Shown piece by piece: positions 1-8,644 of a stretch of 64,000 bases of DNA. The translations under genes were made by a program, and so were the position numbers. The stretch is from assembly GCA_947503305.1 (NCBI GenBank), contig CANNDF010000004.1:186001-250000 (forward strand). Direction: 5' to 3'. This DNA is from an uncultured Dokdonia sp. (GTDB lineage Bacteria > Bacteroidota > Bacteroidia > Flavobacteriales > Flavobacteriaceae). The first letter of the stretch is position 1; each line of letters opens with the position of its first letter. The notes under the pieces are model-generated. The model was given only the letters and a program-made list of their open reading frames with translations, searched no databases and was not told the origin of the DNA.

Positions 1-24
1 TAGAAGTATGCATACAATACCCAT
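1..24 (-). pseudogene. 5' end of a possible paralogue of the small membrane protein at 278-538
   Basis: On the minus strand the first readable ATG (22-24) begins MGIVCILL and runs off the window. In the same frame the codons just before it read HSIF, so the stretch HSIFMGIVC matches QSIFIGILC of the neighbouring small membrane protein. The leader upstream of both also shares a 13-bp stretch (68-80 and 546-558). The expected start position has no ATG in this frame, so it is either a shorter paralogue starting at MGIV or a decayed copy. Confidence 0.3.
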
Positions 25-277
25 GAAAATGGAATGATAGATATTGGTGTGTTTTTTATTTGTTGAGAGGTTAAGTAAATATGACATTTTATAGTTAATT
101 TTATGTTTATAAGCTGATTTTCAACAGTATATACTACTATTTTGTAGCCGCTTATGTTTCGTTTAATGGGCGCAAGACACAAATAATAATAGAGATTTAC
201 ACATGTAAAGTAATAAGTGGTAGAAATCGTGTTATATACGGGAGTATGTAGAAATATTCGTATGAATTAGTATGTAT

Positions 278-538
278 TCATACCCAGTTATTTCTTCTTT
301 GATGGGAGTAAATAACCGATTCTTTATCAACATTTATATTGCCTCTTGAATAGGGGCTATCATATGAGGTGAATTTAAAAACCTGCTCAGAATATTTATA
401 CGTTGAAAAATAGAAATTTATAGATGTCATATCGACATCAGAAGTGTTGTTTTCATCTTCAATTTTATTCATTGCGTATAGTAAAAAAAACGCACAAAGA
501 ATACCTATGAAGATGGATTGGGGGATCCTTCTTTTCAT
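278..538 (-). CDS. small membrane-anchored protein of unknown function
   Basis: I do not recognise this family. The start was placed at the ATG at 536-538, giving about 86 residues that begin MKRRIPQSIF, because the upstream in-frame extension is not needed and the chosen start begins a Lys/Arg-rich tip followed by one hydrophobic segment (residues about 6-20). The rest is polar with several Tyr and Ser, which suggests an inner-membrane anchor or uncleaved signal with a periplasmic tail. A similar N-terminus and a shared leader sequence occur at the left edge of the window, which suggests a tandem duplication. The gene is AT-rich and short, so it could be a chance reading frame, but the signal-anchor pattern and the paralogue favour a real gene. 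Confidence 0.45.
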   Translation of the reverse strand: MKRRIPQSIFIGILCAFFLLYAMNKIEDENNTSDVDMTSINFYFSTYKYSEQVFKFTSYDSPYSRGNINVDKESVIYSHQRRNNWV

Positions 539-740
539 AATTTGTAGGTTAAGTAAATTTGGTAATCTAAGATACAATTATATGATTAAAAATCCGTGTT
601 TTTTATAGTATATTATGACTTTTTTCACATATTTATATATTTGATAAACAGATTTTTACAATAAAATATTAATGTGCTAAATAGGTTTTATGATATAATG
701 ATTTTATTCTCCATATATTTAACATATAATATGATGAATT

Positions 741-1358
741 GTGGCAGATTTTATAAAAATATATGCTAAAGATCCTAGCGAAAAGGAGGTGAAAAAAGCT
801 GTAGAAATTGTTAAAAATGGAGGGCTTATTATTTATCCAAGTGATACGGTGTACGCATTAGGTTGTGATATTACAAATACAAAAGCTCTTGAACGTCTGG
901 CAAAAATAAAAGGGGTCAAATTACAAAAGGCTAATTTTTCATTTGTTTGTGAAAATTTAAGTAACCTTTCAGATTATGTAAGACAAATCGATACTAAAAC
1001 TTTTAAAATTTTGAAAAGAGCATTGCCAGGTCCTTATACGTTTATTCTTCCTGGGAATAATAATCTACCCACTGTTTTTAAGAAGAAAAAAGAAGTTGGA
1101 ATAAGAGTTCCTGATAATAATATTACTAGAGCGATTATTCATGAATTAGGAAATCCTATCGTATCAACATCTATATATGATGAGGATGAACTCATTGAGT
1201 ATATGACAGACCCCGAACTTATTTTTGAAAAATGGCAACGTATTGTAGATGTGGTTATAGACGGAGGGTATGGTGATAATGTTCCTTCTACAGTTATTGA
1301 CCTTACTGGAGATGACCCTGTTGTTATAAGAGAAGGGAAAGGAAGTTTAGAAATATAG
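741..1358 (+). CDS. tsaC: L-threonylcarbamoyladenylate synthase (TsaC/YrdC/Sua5 family)
   Basis: This 205-residue protein is a single YrdC/Sua5 domain. The family makes threonylcarbamoyl-AMP from threonine, bicarbonate and ATP, the first step of tRNA t6A37 modification. Typical features are the N-terminal stretch GGLIIYPSDTVYALGCD (about 27-43), the LPGPYTFIL motif (about 94-102), GIRVPD (about 119-124), the PIVSTS motif and the closing PSTVIDLTGD segment. The length fits the short TsaC form without the extra C-terminal Sua5 domain. It starts at a GTG (741-743); the ATG codons a few bases upstream are in another frame. It is monocistronic, convergent with the LRR gene. Confidence 0.9.
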   Translation: MADFIKIYAKDPSEKEVKKAVEIVKNGGLIIYPSDTVYALGCDITNTKALERLAKIKGVKLQKANFSFVCENLSNLSDYVRQIDTKTFKILKRALPGPYTFILPGNNNLPTVFKKKKEVGIRVPDNNITRAIIHELGNPIVSTSIYDEDELIEYMTDPELIFEKWQRIVDVVIDGGYGDNVPSTVIDLTGDDPVVIREGKGSLEI

Positions 1359-1360
1359 AA

Positions 1361-1382
1361 AAAGCCCCACGAATGAGGCTTT
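1361..1382 (+). terminator. weak hairpin after tsaC
   Basis: Six-base arms AAAGCC (1361-1366) and GGCTTT (1377-1382) directly follow the tsaC stop. The T-run is short, so it is only a probable terminator. Confidence 0.4.
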
Positions 1383-1412
1383 AAACTAAATCTAAAAAGA
1401 TTTGGGGGGAAT

Positions 1413-1435
1413 ATACTGGTCTTCTTCACCAGTAT
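1413..1435. terminator. 8-bp stem-loop between convergent tsaC and LRR gene
   Basis: Perfect arms ATACTGGT (1413-1420) and ACCAGTAT (1428-1435) with a 7-base loop lie just beyond the stop of the minus-strand LRR gene. There is no clear T-run on either side, so function as a terminator is uncertain. Confidence 0.35.
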
Positions 1436-1442
1436 AGGGTTA

Positions 1443-2198
1443 CTAACCGCCAGCAATGGCAGTAGTTATTTCGTTAAAAGAATTACCATGATATGATAAC
1501 TCTTCTAGATTTTTTGAATTCAAGTTTTCTGGTAAATCTCCTGAGAAGTTATTATCAAATAAACTTAATCTCTTTAATGATGGTAATGCGATGATTCCCT
1601 CAGGTAATTCTCCGTAAAAACGATTACTACTTATCTGTACATCTTTTATATTTTCTAATGCTACTATTGAAGCTGGAAGTTGGCCAGTAAAATCATTACT
1701 ATACAAACTTAATCTTCTTAATTTTGTTAAATTTCCAATGTCTTCTGGTAATTCACCAGTTAAATTATTGAAGAATACATCTAAATATTCTAAAGCAAAT
1801 AATTGGGTTAAGTTTGAAGGTAATGTACCATTCAATTTATTAAACGAAAGATTCAAAACTTTTAATCCTTTTATATCGGTAAGGGTTTCTGGAATACTAC
1901 CTTCTATTTTGTTTTTATGTAGATTCAATACCTTCAGGTTTTTTAAATTCCCAAGAGTTTCTGGTAAGTTACCTTGAAGGTTATTGTTTGCGAGACTTAA
2001 TGCTATGACTTTGTTATTAATTATAGTGACACCTTTCCATGTAGTAGGGGCATCTTCTAGATTCCATGGAATATTCCATGAATCTCCTTGAGTGTGGGAA
2101 TATAAGTCAAGAAGTGCTTTTTTCTCTTTCTGCGAAATTTGAGCTACCGACGCTAAGGACAAGAACAAGCTCAATGCTAGTGTTGTAATGAATTTCAT
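1443..2198 (-). CDS. secreted leucine-rich-repeat protein
   Basis: The start was placed at the ATG at 2196-2198, which begins MKFITTLALSLFLSLASVAQ, a clear signal peptide; the longer upstream extension is Cys-rich and unlike coding sequence. The mature part starts with a plant-type LRR cap (about residues 25-65, with W-K-G-V and LxLxxNxLxG) and continues with about seven 23-24-residue repeats of the form LxxLxxLxLxxNxLxGxLPxxL. Such LRR proteins in Bacteroidota are extracytoplasmic binding or adhesion proteins; no enzyme domain or T9SS tail is visible. The second LRR gene in this window (13527-14444) has shorter, bacterial-type repeats and is not a close copy. Confidence 0.75.
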   Translation of the reverse strand: MKFITTLALSLFLSLASVAQISQKEKKALLDLYSHTQGDSWNIPWNLEDAPTTWKGVTIINNKVIALSLANNNLQGNLPETLGNLKNLKVLNLHKNKIEGSIPETLTDIKGLKVLNLSFNKLNGTLPSNLTQLFALEYLDVFFNNLTGELPEDIGNLTKLRRLSLYSNDFTGQLPASIVALENIKDVQISSNRFYGELPEGIIALPSLKRLSLFDNNFSGDLPENLNSKNLEELSYHGNSFNEITTAIAGG

Positions 2199-2598
2199 AG
2201 ATATGCTGATTTGGGTGACACTAATGTATACACAAAACTCAAATATCCGATGAAAGGGCGTGTATTTTCGACAAAAAACACAAAAATTTAACATTTACAC
2301 CCTCCTTTTGTGTAGTTCATCTATATTTTACATAGCAAAATCTGTCTATTTTTCATGATAAAAAACATAATGTTATAGTTGAAATGCACAATTTGACTAT
2401 TTTCTTACTAAGAAAAACAGGTATGAACCTTATATGTAAGACTATATCTTATTAAAAAAGTGTTGCTGGAATTATTTTATGAACTCATTGGAGTAAGCAG
2501 GAATACGTAGTATACATTAAAAAAGAGACGATCATTGCATATAAAAAAATAGGCAACTATACGCATATCTGCCTGTTTTATATATAAAGTTGTGACTA
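2199..2598. other. intergenic region with a terminator at its right end
   Basis: No gene supported. It carries the upstream region of the LRR gene on the left and the terminator of the barrel-protein gene on the right (2543-2574). The middle is low-complexity AT-rich sequence in which I see nothing definite. Confidence 0.6.
2543..2574 (-). terminator. intrinsic terminator of the outer-membrane protein gene
   Basis: Arms AGGCA (2551-2555) and TGCCT (2570-2574), followed on the minus strand by a run of seven T (2543-2549). Confidence 0.6.
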
Positions 2599-3180
2599 TT
2601 AAAAACGGTATCCAAAAGAAATGCCGCCTCTAAAAAAAGCTTCTGGAGATCTTCCATTATCATCATTTCCAAAATAACGACCGCCTCCTGCAGACACTTC
2701 TATGACAAACCCATTTTTACTTACCCATTTTTGACCTATGGCAGCACCGATACCAAATTTATTCCAAGTGTCATTATTCTCTACAACACTTTGACCGTTA
2801 TTAACGAAAGTAAATAATCTTTCACTAATACCACTTGCATATTGTAATAGACCTTCAGCAAAAAAACCTCTGGCTCCAAAGTCCTTTTTATTAAAGAAAT
2901 ATTGTCTGTAATACCCAGTAAATGCAAACTTTTGATCAAAATCAAATTCGTCCTCATCAAGGTTTATATTCACACTAGCTCCAACGCCAGAATATTTACT
3001 TAAAACATATTCATAACTAATATCTAATGCAGGAACAACGAGCCCTTCAAATACATCTATTCTGAATTCGTGTTTTTTGTTATTGATCTCATTAAGATTA
3101 ACAGCTTGCTCATCATCAGCTTCTTGTGCAAATGAAATTGTAGTAATAATACTCACTAATAGTGTTATGATTTTTTTCAT
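2599..3180 (-). CDS. outer-membrane beta-barrel-like protein
   Basis: A 193-residue protein with a cleavable signal (MKKIITLLVSIITTISFAQ) and a mature part dominated by alternating hydrophobic/polar strands with many Gly, Tyr and Phe. It ends in GYRF, an aromatic last residue as expected for BAM-inserted barrels. The size suggests an eight-stranded barrel similar to the porin-like small OMPs common in Flavobacteriia. No substrate can be proposed. It is flanked by terminators on both sides and stands alone. Confidence 0.6.
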   Translation of the reverse strand: MKKIITLLVSIITTISFAQEADDEQAVNLNEINNKKHEFRIDVFEGLVVPALDISYEYVLSKYSGVGASVNINLDEDEFDFDQKFAFTGYYRQYFFNKKDFGARGFFAEGLLQYASGISERLFTFVNNGQSVVENNDTWNKFGIGAAIGQKWVSKNGFVIEVSAGGGRYFGNDDNGRSPEAFFRGGISFGYRF

Positions 3181-3292
3181 GTGATTGTTGTTAGTGATAT
3201 TCGGGTAGTATTGTAAAATACCCTTATATCTTTGTGGTTTTATCTATTATATACTAGACACAGATCCATGAATTTGGTTGCCTCTGTTTTAG

Positions 3293-3314
3293 TAAGCTTA
3301 ACGTAAGCTTAACG
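3293..3314. repeat. two tandem 11-bp repeats
   Basis: TAAGCTTAACG occurs twice head to tail (3293-3303 and 3304-3314) upstream of the barrel-protein gene. It could be a regulator site or chance slippage. Confidence 0.5.
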
Positions 3315-3381
3315 TTTTTAGAGTGTAAGTAATTGAAAATAAATTTAATACAGTTGATTTGGTTACGTCTTAATAAAAATA

Positions 3382-3432
3382 AAAAAAATCACAAAACATT
3401 AAGTTAATTGTTTAAAGTTTTGTGATTTTTTA
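3382..3432 (-). terminator. long bidirectional terminator downstream of pepT
   Basis: Arms AAAAAATCACAAAAC (about 3383-3397) and GTTTTGTGATTTTTT (3417-3431) enclose a 19-base loop. The A and T runs allow termination in either direction; the likely user is pepT on the minus strand. Confidence 0.75.
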
Positions 3433-3475
3433 TGAAGTACAATTCTTAATTAAAGAACAATAATAATATAGGTTG

Positions 3476-4714
3476 TTATTTTCTTTGCGCAGTGATCTCT
3501 GCAATTTTTACAATGACTTCTACAGCCCTCATCATACTTTCTACAGGGACATATTCATAACGTCCATGAAAGTTATGCCCTCCAGCAAAAATATTAGGAC
3601 ACGGTAATCCCATATATGAAAGTTGAGACCCATCTGTTCCTCCTCGTATCGGTTTAATAAGAGGTACAATATCTAATGTTTTCATGGCTTCTTCAGCAAT
3701 ATCAACAATATGCATGACTGGAGCTACCTTTTCTCGCATATTATAATATTGATCTTTGATAGCGACAGAGATAAGGTCTTTTTCTAATTGGGAGTTAAGT
3801 TCATTCGCAAGTTTGATCATCATCTCTTTACGAGCTTCAAAATGTCCTTTATCATGATCTCTTATAATATATTGTAATCGAGTACTATCTACGCCTCCTT
3901 CTATATTGTATAAATGGAAAAATCCTTCACGATCTTCTGTATGTTCAGGAGTTTCCAAACGGGGTAATGAGTTGATATAGTCTGTGGCGATATACATACT
4001 ATTGACCATTTTGCCTTTTGCATATCCAGGATGTACTATTTTTCCTTCTATAGTCACTAAAGCTCCTGCGGCATTAAAGTTTTCATATTCAAGTTCACCT
4101 ATTTGACTACCATCCATAGTATATGCCCATTGTGCGCCAAATTTTTCTACATCAAATTTATGAGCACCGCGCCCTATTTCTTCATCAGGTGTAAAACCTA
4201 CTCGTATTGCTCCATGTTTTATCTCAGGATGAGCGAGCATATATTTCATCGCCTCCATGATTTCTGTAATACCCGCTTTGTCATCGGCGCCGAGAAGCGT
4301 GGTCCCATCTGTAGTAATAATGGTTTGGCCTTTATATTGTTTGAGATCATCAAAATAGTCTGGCGATAATACGATGTTTTGTTCTTGATTCAGTAGTATA
4401 TCTCCACCATCATAGTTTTCTATAATCTGCGGATTTACATTTTTTCCTGTAAAATCAGGAGTTGTATCAAAATGCGCTATAAACCCTATGACTGGTACAT
4501 CATGATCTACATTAGAAGGCAAAGTAGCCATGATATAGGCATGTTCATCTATAGTGACGTCTGTCATCCCCATTGCTTTAAGCTCTTCAGCAAGTTTTTT
4601 TGCTAAATCCCATTGTTTATAAGAACTAGGCGTAGTATCGCTATTAGGATCACTTTCTGTATCTATAGTTACGTAACTTATAAATCGGTTAATGAGGTCT
4701 TGTTTATTAATCAT
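3476..4714 (-). CDS. pepT: peptidase T (tripeptide aminopeptidase, M20 family)
   Basis: At 412 residues it has the normal length of PepT, a cytoplasmic zinc enzyme that removes the N-terminal residue from tripeptides. The metal-site motifs are in order: HFD with H81 and D83, GADD with D144, the catalytic DEE with E178/E179, MDG with D201 and GGHNFHG with H380. The lid domain lies between about 210 and 320. The start gives the usual MxxKQxLINRFxxYVxIDT N-terminus. It is divergent from pyrD, with a dispersed palindrome (4856-4869) between them. Confidence 0.95.
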   Translation of the reverse strand: MINKQDLINRFISYVTIDTESDPNSDTTPSSYKQWDLAKKLAEELKAMGMTDVTIDEHAYIMATLPSNVDHDVPVIGFIAHFDTTPDFTGKNVNPQIIENYDGGDILLNQEQNIVLSPDYFDDLKQYKGQTIITTDGTTLLGADDKAGITEIMEAMKYMLAHPEIKHGAIRVGFTPDEEIGRGAHKFDVEKFGAQWAYTMDGSQIGELEYENFNAAGALVTIEGKIVHPGYAKGKMVNSMYIATDYINSLPRLETPEHTEDREGFFHLYNIEGGVDSTRLQYIIRDHDKGHFEARKEMMIKLANELNSQLEKDLISVAIKDQYYNMREKVAPVMHIVDIAEEAMKTLDIVPLIKPIRGGTDGSQLSYMGLPCPNIFAGGHNFHGRYEYVPVESMMRAVEVIVKIAEITAQRK

Positions 4715-4855
4715 AGTTATTCTTTTTGTAATAATTGAGAGGGTGTATTGTTTCTAGAACTTTTTGATTCTTGATCCGTGCGAAAGAATGATATGCATAT
4801 TTTATTAAGAAAGAAGTGCAGTATTTGGATCATAGTTTCTAGTCGCAATATTTCC

Positions 4856-4869
4856 GCTTTCGCGAAAGC
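4856..4869. repeat. dispersed 14-bp palindrome, copy 1 (intergenic)
   Basis: Exact GCTTTCGCGAAAGC between divergent pepT and pyrD, about 22 bases upstream of the pyrD -7 element. Confidence 0.9.
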
Positions 4870-4890
4870 ATAAAATTACCTATTTTCAAT

Positions 4891-4898
4891 TACTTTTG
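4891..4898 (+). promoter_or_regulatory. -7 element of the pyrD promoter
   Basis: TACTTTTG matches the Bacteroidota consensus TAnnTTTG and lies 20 bases upstream of the pyrD ATG. No clear TTG -33 element is present at the expected distance. Confidence 0.55.
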
Positions 4899-4918
4899 CA
4901 TCCAGTAAAGTAGCAAAT

Positions 4919-5935
4919 ATGTACAAACTTTTCATAAGACCCCTTCTTTTTCTTTTTGATCCAGAACGGGTTCATTATTTTACCTTTTCATTAATACGGA
5001 ATATGACTAAATTAGGTTTTAAAAGAATCTTTAGGAGTATATGGTGTGTTGAAGATCTAGATTTAGAGCGAAATGTATTTGGATTAACATTCAAAAACCC
5101 TGTAGGACTCGCAGCAGGATTTGATAAAGATGCAAAACTTTATCAAGAATTAGATAATGTAGGTTTTGGTTTTATAGAAATAGGTACGGTAACTCCTAAG
5201 CCACAGTCGGGAAATCCTAAAAAACGATTATTTAGATTAAAAAAAGATCAGGCAATCATTAATAGGATGGGCTTTAACAATGGTGGTGTAGTAGAAGCTG
5301 TGACTCGTTTAAAAAAGAACGAAGGAGTGTTAATAGGAGGGAATATAGGGAAGAATAAAATAACCCCTAATGAAGATGCTGTTCAAGATTATATACTCTG
5401 TTTTGATGCACTTTTTGAGCATGTAGATTACTTTGTCGTAAATGTAAGTTCTCCTAATACTCCAGGTTTACGAGAACTACAGGGCAAAGAACCCCTCACA
5501 CAACTATTACACACATTACAAAAGCGAAATACAGAGATGGATAGTCCTAAGCCTATTTTGCTTAAAATTGCTCCAGATCTTACCGACGATCAACTCATGG
5601 ATATTATAATTATCGTAAAAGAAACCAAAATTTCTGGCGTAATTGCTACCAATACAACTATTAGCAGAGAAGGTCTTACTTCGACCAACAAAAATGAAAT
5701 GGGTGGGTTAAGTGGTAAACCATTAACAAAAAGATCAACAGAAGTTATCCGTTTTCTCTCTGAAAAAAGTGATAAGGCATTTCCTATTATTGGAGTAGGA
5801 GGAATTCATACTGCAGAAGACGCTCTTGAAAAACTTGATGCAGGTGCCAGTCTTGTACAGCTATATACAGGCTTCATATATGAAGGGCCTCAATTAATTA
5901 AGGATATTAATAAAGCTCTTTTAAATCGTGCGTAA
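4919..5935 (+). CDS. pyrD: dihydroorotate dehydrogenase, class 2 (quinone-linked)
   Basis: At 338 residues this is the membrane-associated class 2 enzyme that oxidises dihydroorotate to orotate with transfer of electrons through FMN to quinone (pyrimidine synthesis). The N-terminal helical pair typical of class 2 (about 1-40) precedes the barrel; [12 protein letters not shown] (about 60-71), IGTVTPKPQ, the NRMGFNN segment and the catalytic [11 protein letters not shown] (about 175-185, Ser in place of the Cys of class 1) are all present, as is the IGVGGI phosphate-binding segment. A GTG of a tiny downstream gene overlaps its last codons. Confidence 0.96.
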   Translation: MYKLFIRPLLFLFDPERVHYFTFSLIRNMTKLGFKRIFRSIWCVEDLDLERNVFGLTFKNPVGLAAGFDKDAKLYQELDNVGFGFIEIGTVTPKPQSGNPKKRLFRLKKDQAIINRMGFNNGGVVEAVTRLKKNEGVLIGGNIGKNKITPNEDAVQDYILCFDALFEHVDYFVVNVSSPNTPGLRELQGKEPLTQLLHTLQKRNTEMDSPKPILLKIAPDLTDDQLMDIIIIVKETKISGVIATNTTISREGLTSTNKNEMGGLSGKPLTKRSTEVIRFLSEKSDKAFPIIGVGGIHTAEDALEKLDAGASLVQLYTGFIYEGPQLIKDINKALLNRA

Positions 5936-6089
5936 CTCTCATAAAATTCTACTTGCTGCAGTTGTTTTAATGATTGCTAGTTTAAAACCAGATTTTGCAA
6001 CCTTCATACCTCAGGGTATAAAAGTACTTTTGGCAGGGCTTTTATTAATTATTGGTTTTTATCTTATGTGGAAAGAAAGACAGTGGTAA
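5928..6089 (+). CDS. tiny two-helix membrane protein overlapping pyrD
   Basis: A 53-residue frame starts with GTG at 5928-5930, overlapping the last codons of pyrD by 8 bases, and ends at TAA 6087-6089. The translation begins [20 protein letters not shown] and ends YLMWKERQW. It contains two hydrophobic segments (about 7-17 and 31-45) around a short polar turn, then a basic tail. The coupling to pyrD and the absence of any other start suggest translation from pyrD. I do not recognise the family; a role at the membrane together with the quinone-linked PyrD is only a guess. Confidence 0.55.
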   Translation: MRNSHKILLAAVVLMIASLKPDFATFIPQGIKVLLAGLLLIIGFYLMWKERQW

Positions 6090-6093
6090 GCAC

Positions 6094-7005
6094 TTATCTA
6101 ATGATAAGTTTTTGAGTAGCTCTTTTTCCATCTGTGGTTTCTATAGAGATAAAAAAGATACCAGAACCTAAGTTCCTTACATCTAGTGTTGTACTTCCTA
6201 CTGGAATCATTTGAGTTTTAATAAGCTGCCCTAGAGCAGAATAAATACTTATTTCTTGAGAAGTAGATTGATTGTTTTTAAATGTAAAAACGCCATTAGA
6301 TGGGTTTGGATACACTGAGAAAGCTTCTTCCAAATTTGCTTCTGATACCGCAAGTAAATCGTCTAATGTGATTGTAATAGTTCCCATTTTTTCATTTGAA
6401 AATGGGCTTTGTCCTTGTAAACTTGTTATGTTACCAGCTGGAGAACTATCTTGATTACTGGAGGTATAATCTACGCCATCATCAGTACCTGAGTCATATG
6501 GATATACATCAATACTAATTTCTTCTATCCAATTACCATTGTTATCCAGTAAATCAATACCATTTATAGCGATCATCCAGTCAGGACTTGGAGCTATCAT
6601 AGAGACTAAGGTCAGATAAGGATATTCTTCTGTAACTGGAATAAGGGATTGTGAAATCTCACCCAAGTTACTACTTAAAGCCCCTAAATCGATGATTTGA
6701 TACGCATTTTCATCGGCAATAGCTGAGTTTATTTCTTGAAAAAATATAGTGTTATCTCCAAGCTCTGCTACATCTTCGATTCCAGGAGTAGCTATTGAAC
6801 CCATTGCCAGAAAAGTTATTTGATCATTATGTGTTGTACCTACTAATCGAGACCAATGTGCATTGGAAGGAAGGCTACCACTACTATGCGGATGTGTAGT
6901 TTGACTCCAGTTACTAGTGAAGTTAATTGTATAAGTTGCATCTTGTGCATATACAGTAGTATAAACAATACAGATTACTATAAATAAAAAAGTATTCTTT
7001 TTCAT
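6094..7005 (-). CDS. secreted spondin-domain protein with T9SS sorting tail
   Basis: A 303-residue protein with a signal peptide (about 1-20), then a spondin_N-type domain (about 22-195). The domain is recognised from the opening YTINFTSNWS, the HWSRLVGTTHN stretch, the SPDWMIAINGIDL motif (about 141-153) and the acidic DVYPYDSGTDDGVDY stretch. Residues about 225-303 are a type A T9SS C-terminal domain (VYPNPSNGVF, then three short strands, ending KLIIR). So it is expected to be exported by Sec, moved across the outer membrane by T9SS and attached at the surface or released. In animals spondin_N occurs in F-spondin matrix proteins; in bacteria its ligand is unknown. It is convergent with pyrD. 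Confidence 0.8.
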   Translation of the reverse strand: MKKNTFLFIVICIVYTTVYAQDATYTINFTSNWSQTTHPHSSGSLPSNAHWSRLVGTTHNDQITFLAMGSIATPGIEDVAELGDNTIFFQEINSAIADENAYQIIDLGALSSNLGEISQSLIPVTEEYPYLTLVSMIAPSPDWMIAINGIDLLDNNGNWIEEISIDVYPYDSGTDDGVDYTSSNQDSSPAGNITSLQGQSPFSNEKMGTITITLDDLLAVSEANLEEAFSVYPNPSNGVFTFKNNQSTSQEISIYSALGQLIKTQMIPVGSTTLDVRNLGSGIFFISIETTDGKRATQKLIIR

Positions 7006-7084
7006 AGTTGTAGGATTTTAAGACCAAAAAGAAATTATAATTTAGCAATTTCGTATAAAGATACGTTTTTACCTGATTTATACA

Positions 7085-7696
7085 ATGATTGAAACTATAA
7101 TTGCTTTCTTAGGCGCCTCTGCATTACTTGCTTTTTCACCTGGACCAGATAATATTTATGTACTTACGCAAAGTGTTGTAAATGGCCGTAGATCTGGAAT
7201 TGCTACGACAGCAGGATTAATTTCTGGATGTATCGTGCATACGACACTGGTTGCGTTTGGTATTTCTGCATTAATAGCAGCCTCTCCCAAACTATTTTTA
7301 ATCATCAAAATAACAGGAGCTATATATCTTTTCTATTTAGCTTTTCAGGTGTATAAAAGTGATGCTTCTGTTAGTCTTACAGACGGAGCTCCTAAAAAAG
7401 ACAGCATGTCTTTATTTAAGCAAGGTGTATTAATGAACCTTTTAAATCCAAAAGTCACTATTTTCTTTTTGGCTTTTTTCCCTGGTTTTTTATGGGATCC
7501 AAATGGAAACACAGTATATCAGTTTTATATATTAGGGTTGCTTTTTATGATACAGTCTTTTATTATTTTTAGTAGCATTGCATTGCTTGCAGGAAGTATA
7601 TCTAGTTATTTGAGGAGTAATGAACAGATAGGATATATCTTTAAATGGTTACAAATTATAGTATTTATTGGGATTGCTATTTTTATTCTGTTATAA
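7085..7696 (+). CDS. LysE/RhtB-family amino-acid exporter
   Basis: A 203-residue membrane protein with about six hydrophobic segments and the family hallmark near the N-terminus, FSPGPDNIYVLTQSVVNGRRSG (split here as FSPGPDN then GRRSG, about 17-38), followed by GCIVHTTL. The conserved LLNPKVTIFFLAFFPGF (about 120-136) is also typical. The family exports amino acids such as lysine, homoserine or threonine; the substrate cannot be read from sequence. It starts close behind the divergent spondin-protein gene. Confidence 0.85.
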   Translation: MIETIIAFLGASALLAFSPGPDNIYVLTQSVVNGRRSGIATTAGLISGCIVHTTLVAFGISALIAASPKLFLIIKITGAIYLFYLAFQVYKSDASVSLTDGAPKKDSMSLFKQGVLMNLLNPKVTIFFLAFFPGFLWDPNGNTVYQFYILGLLFMIQSFIIFSSIALLAGSISSYLRSNEQIGYIFKWLQIIVFIGIAIFILL

Positions 7697-7755
7697 AGGT
7701 TTATTAAATAAATACCTAAGCTTTTGAAGTCACATAATTAGTCTATTTTTACATA

Positions 7756-8622
7756 GTGAGCGAAATCGTAAAAATTATAGAGTGTCCTCGAGATGCTATG
7801 CAAGGAATAAAAGACTGGATCCCTACAGAGGTAAAAGTTCAGTATATTCAATCCTTATTACGATGTGGTTTTGATACAATTGATGTAGGAAGTTTTGTGT
7901 CTCCTAAAGCAATACCACAAATGCAAGACTCGGCTGAGGTGTTGCATCGCCTTGATCTTTCAAAAACGACAAGTAAACTGCTTTCTATTGTAGCAAATGT
8001 AAGAGGTGCTAGTGATGCAGTACAGCATGAAATGATTGATTATTTAGGGTATCCTTTTTCAATTTCTGAAAATTTCCAGATGCGTAATACCCATAAGACA
8101 ATTGCACAATCTGTTGATATTTTAAAAGAAATTTTGGAACTAGCCTCTAAAAAAAACAAACAGGTTGTAGTATATATATCTATGGGATTTGGGAATCCTT
8201 ATGGGGATCCTTGGAATGTAGAAATTGTAGGAGAATGGACAGAAAAATTAAGTGCTATGGGGGTAAAAATACTCTCCCTTTCTGATACTGTTGGGACTTC
8301 TAATCCTGAAAATATATCCTACCTTTTTTCGAATCTTATTCCTAAATATCCAACCATAGAATTTGGAGCTCATTTACATACGACTCCTACATCATGGCAT
8401 GAAAAAGTTGATGCAGCATATATAGCTGGTTGCCGACGCTTTGATGGGGCTATTCAGGGATTTGGAGGTTGTCCTATGGCTAAGGATGAACTTACTGGAA
8501 ATATGCCTACAGAAAAGCTTATTTCATATTTTGCTTCGGCTAAAGCAATAGATAATATTAATACAATGTCTTTTGAAAGCTCGTATAATGAAGCATTAAA
8601 AGTATTTCAAAACTATCATTAA
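7756..8622 (+). CDS. hydroxymethylglutaryl-CoA lyase family protein
   Basis: A 288-residue DRE-TIM metallolyase. The N-terminal ECPRDAMQG (R12, D13) corresponds to the family EVGPRDGLQ motif, FGAHLHTT supplies the metal-binding H206 and H208, and GFGGCPMAKDE carries the catalytic Cys (C239) in the loop typical of HMG-CoA lyases. The reaction would be cleavage of HMG-CoA to acetyl-CoA and acetoacetate in leucine breakdown, although other CoA-thioester substrates are possible. The start is GTG (7756-7758). No leucine-catabolic neighbours are present. The stop codon lies in a 13-bp tandem repeat. Confidence 0.85.
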   Translation: MSEIVKIIECPRDAMQGIKDWIPTEVKVQYIQSLLRCGFDTIDVGSFVSPKAIPQMQDSAEVLHRLDLSKTTSKLLSIVANVRGASDAVQHEMIDYLGYPFSISENFQMRNTHKTIAQSVDILKEILELASKKNKQVVVYISMGFGNPYGDPWNVEIVGEWTEKLSAMGVKILSLSDTVGTSNPENISYLFSNLIPKYPTIEFGAHLHTTPTSWHEKVDAAYIAGCRRFDGAIQGFGGCPMAKDELTGNMPTEKLISYFASAKAIDNINTMSFESSYNEALKVFQNYH

Positions 8623-8644
8623 CTATTCTTATTAACTATTCTTA
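8619..8644. repeat. 13-bp tandem duplication holding two convergent stop codons
   Basis: TTAACTATTCTTA occurs at 8619-8631 and 8632-8644. The first copy carries the TAA of the HMG-CoA-lyase-like gene, the second carries the stop (TTA on plus) of the convergent methyltransferase-like gene. Confidence 0.8.
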
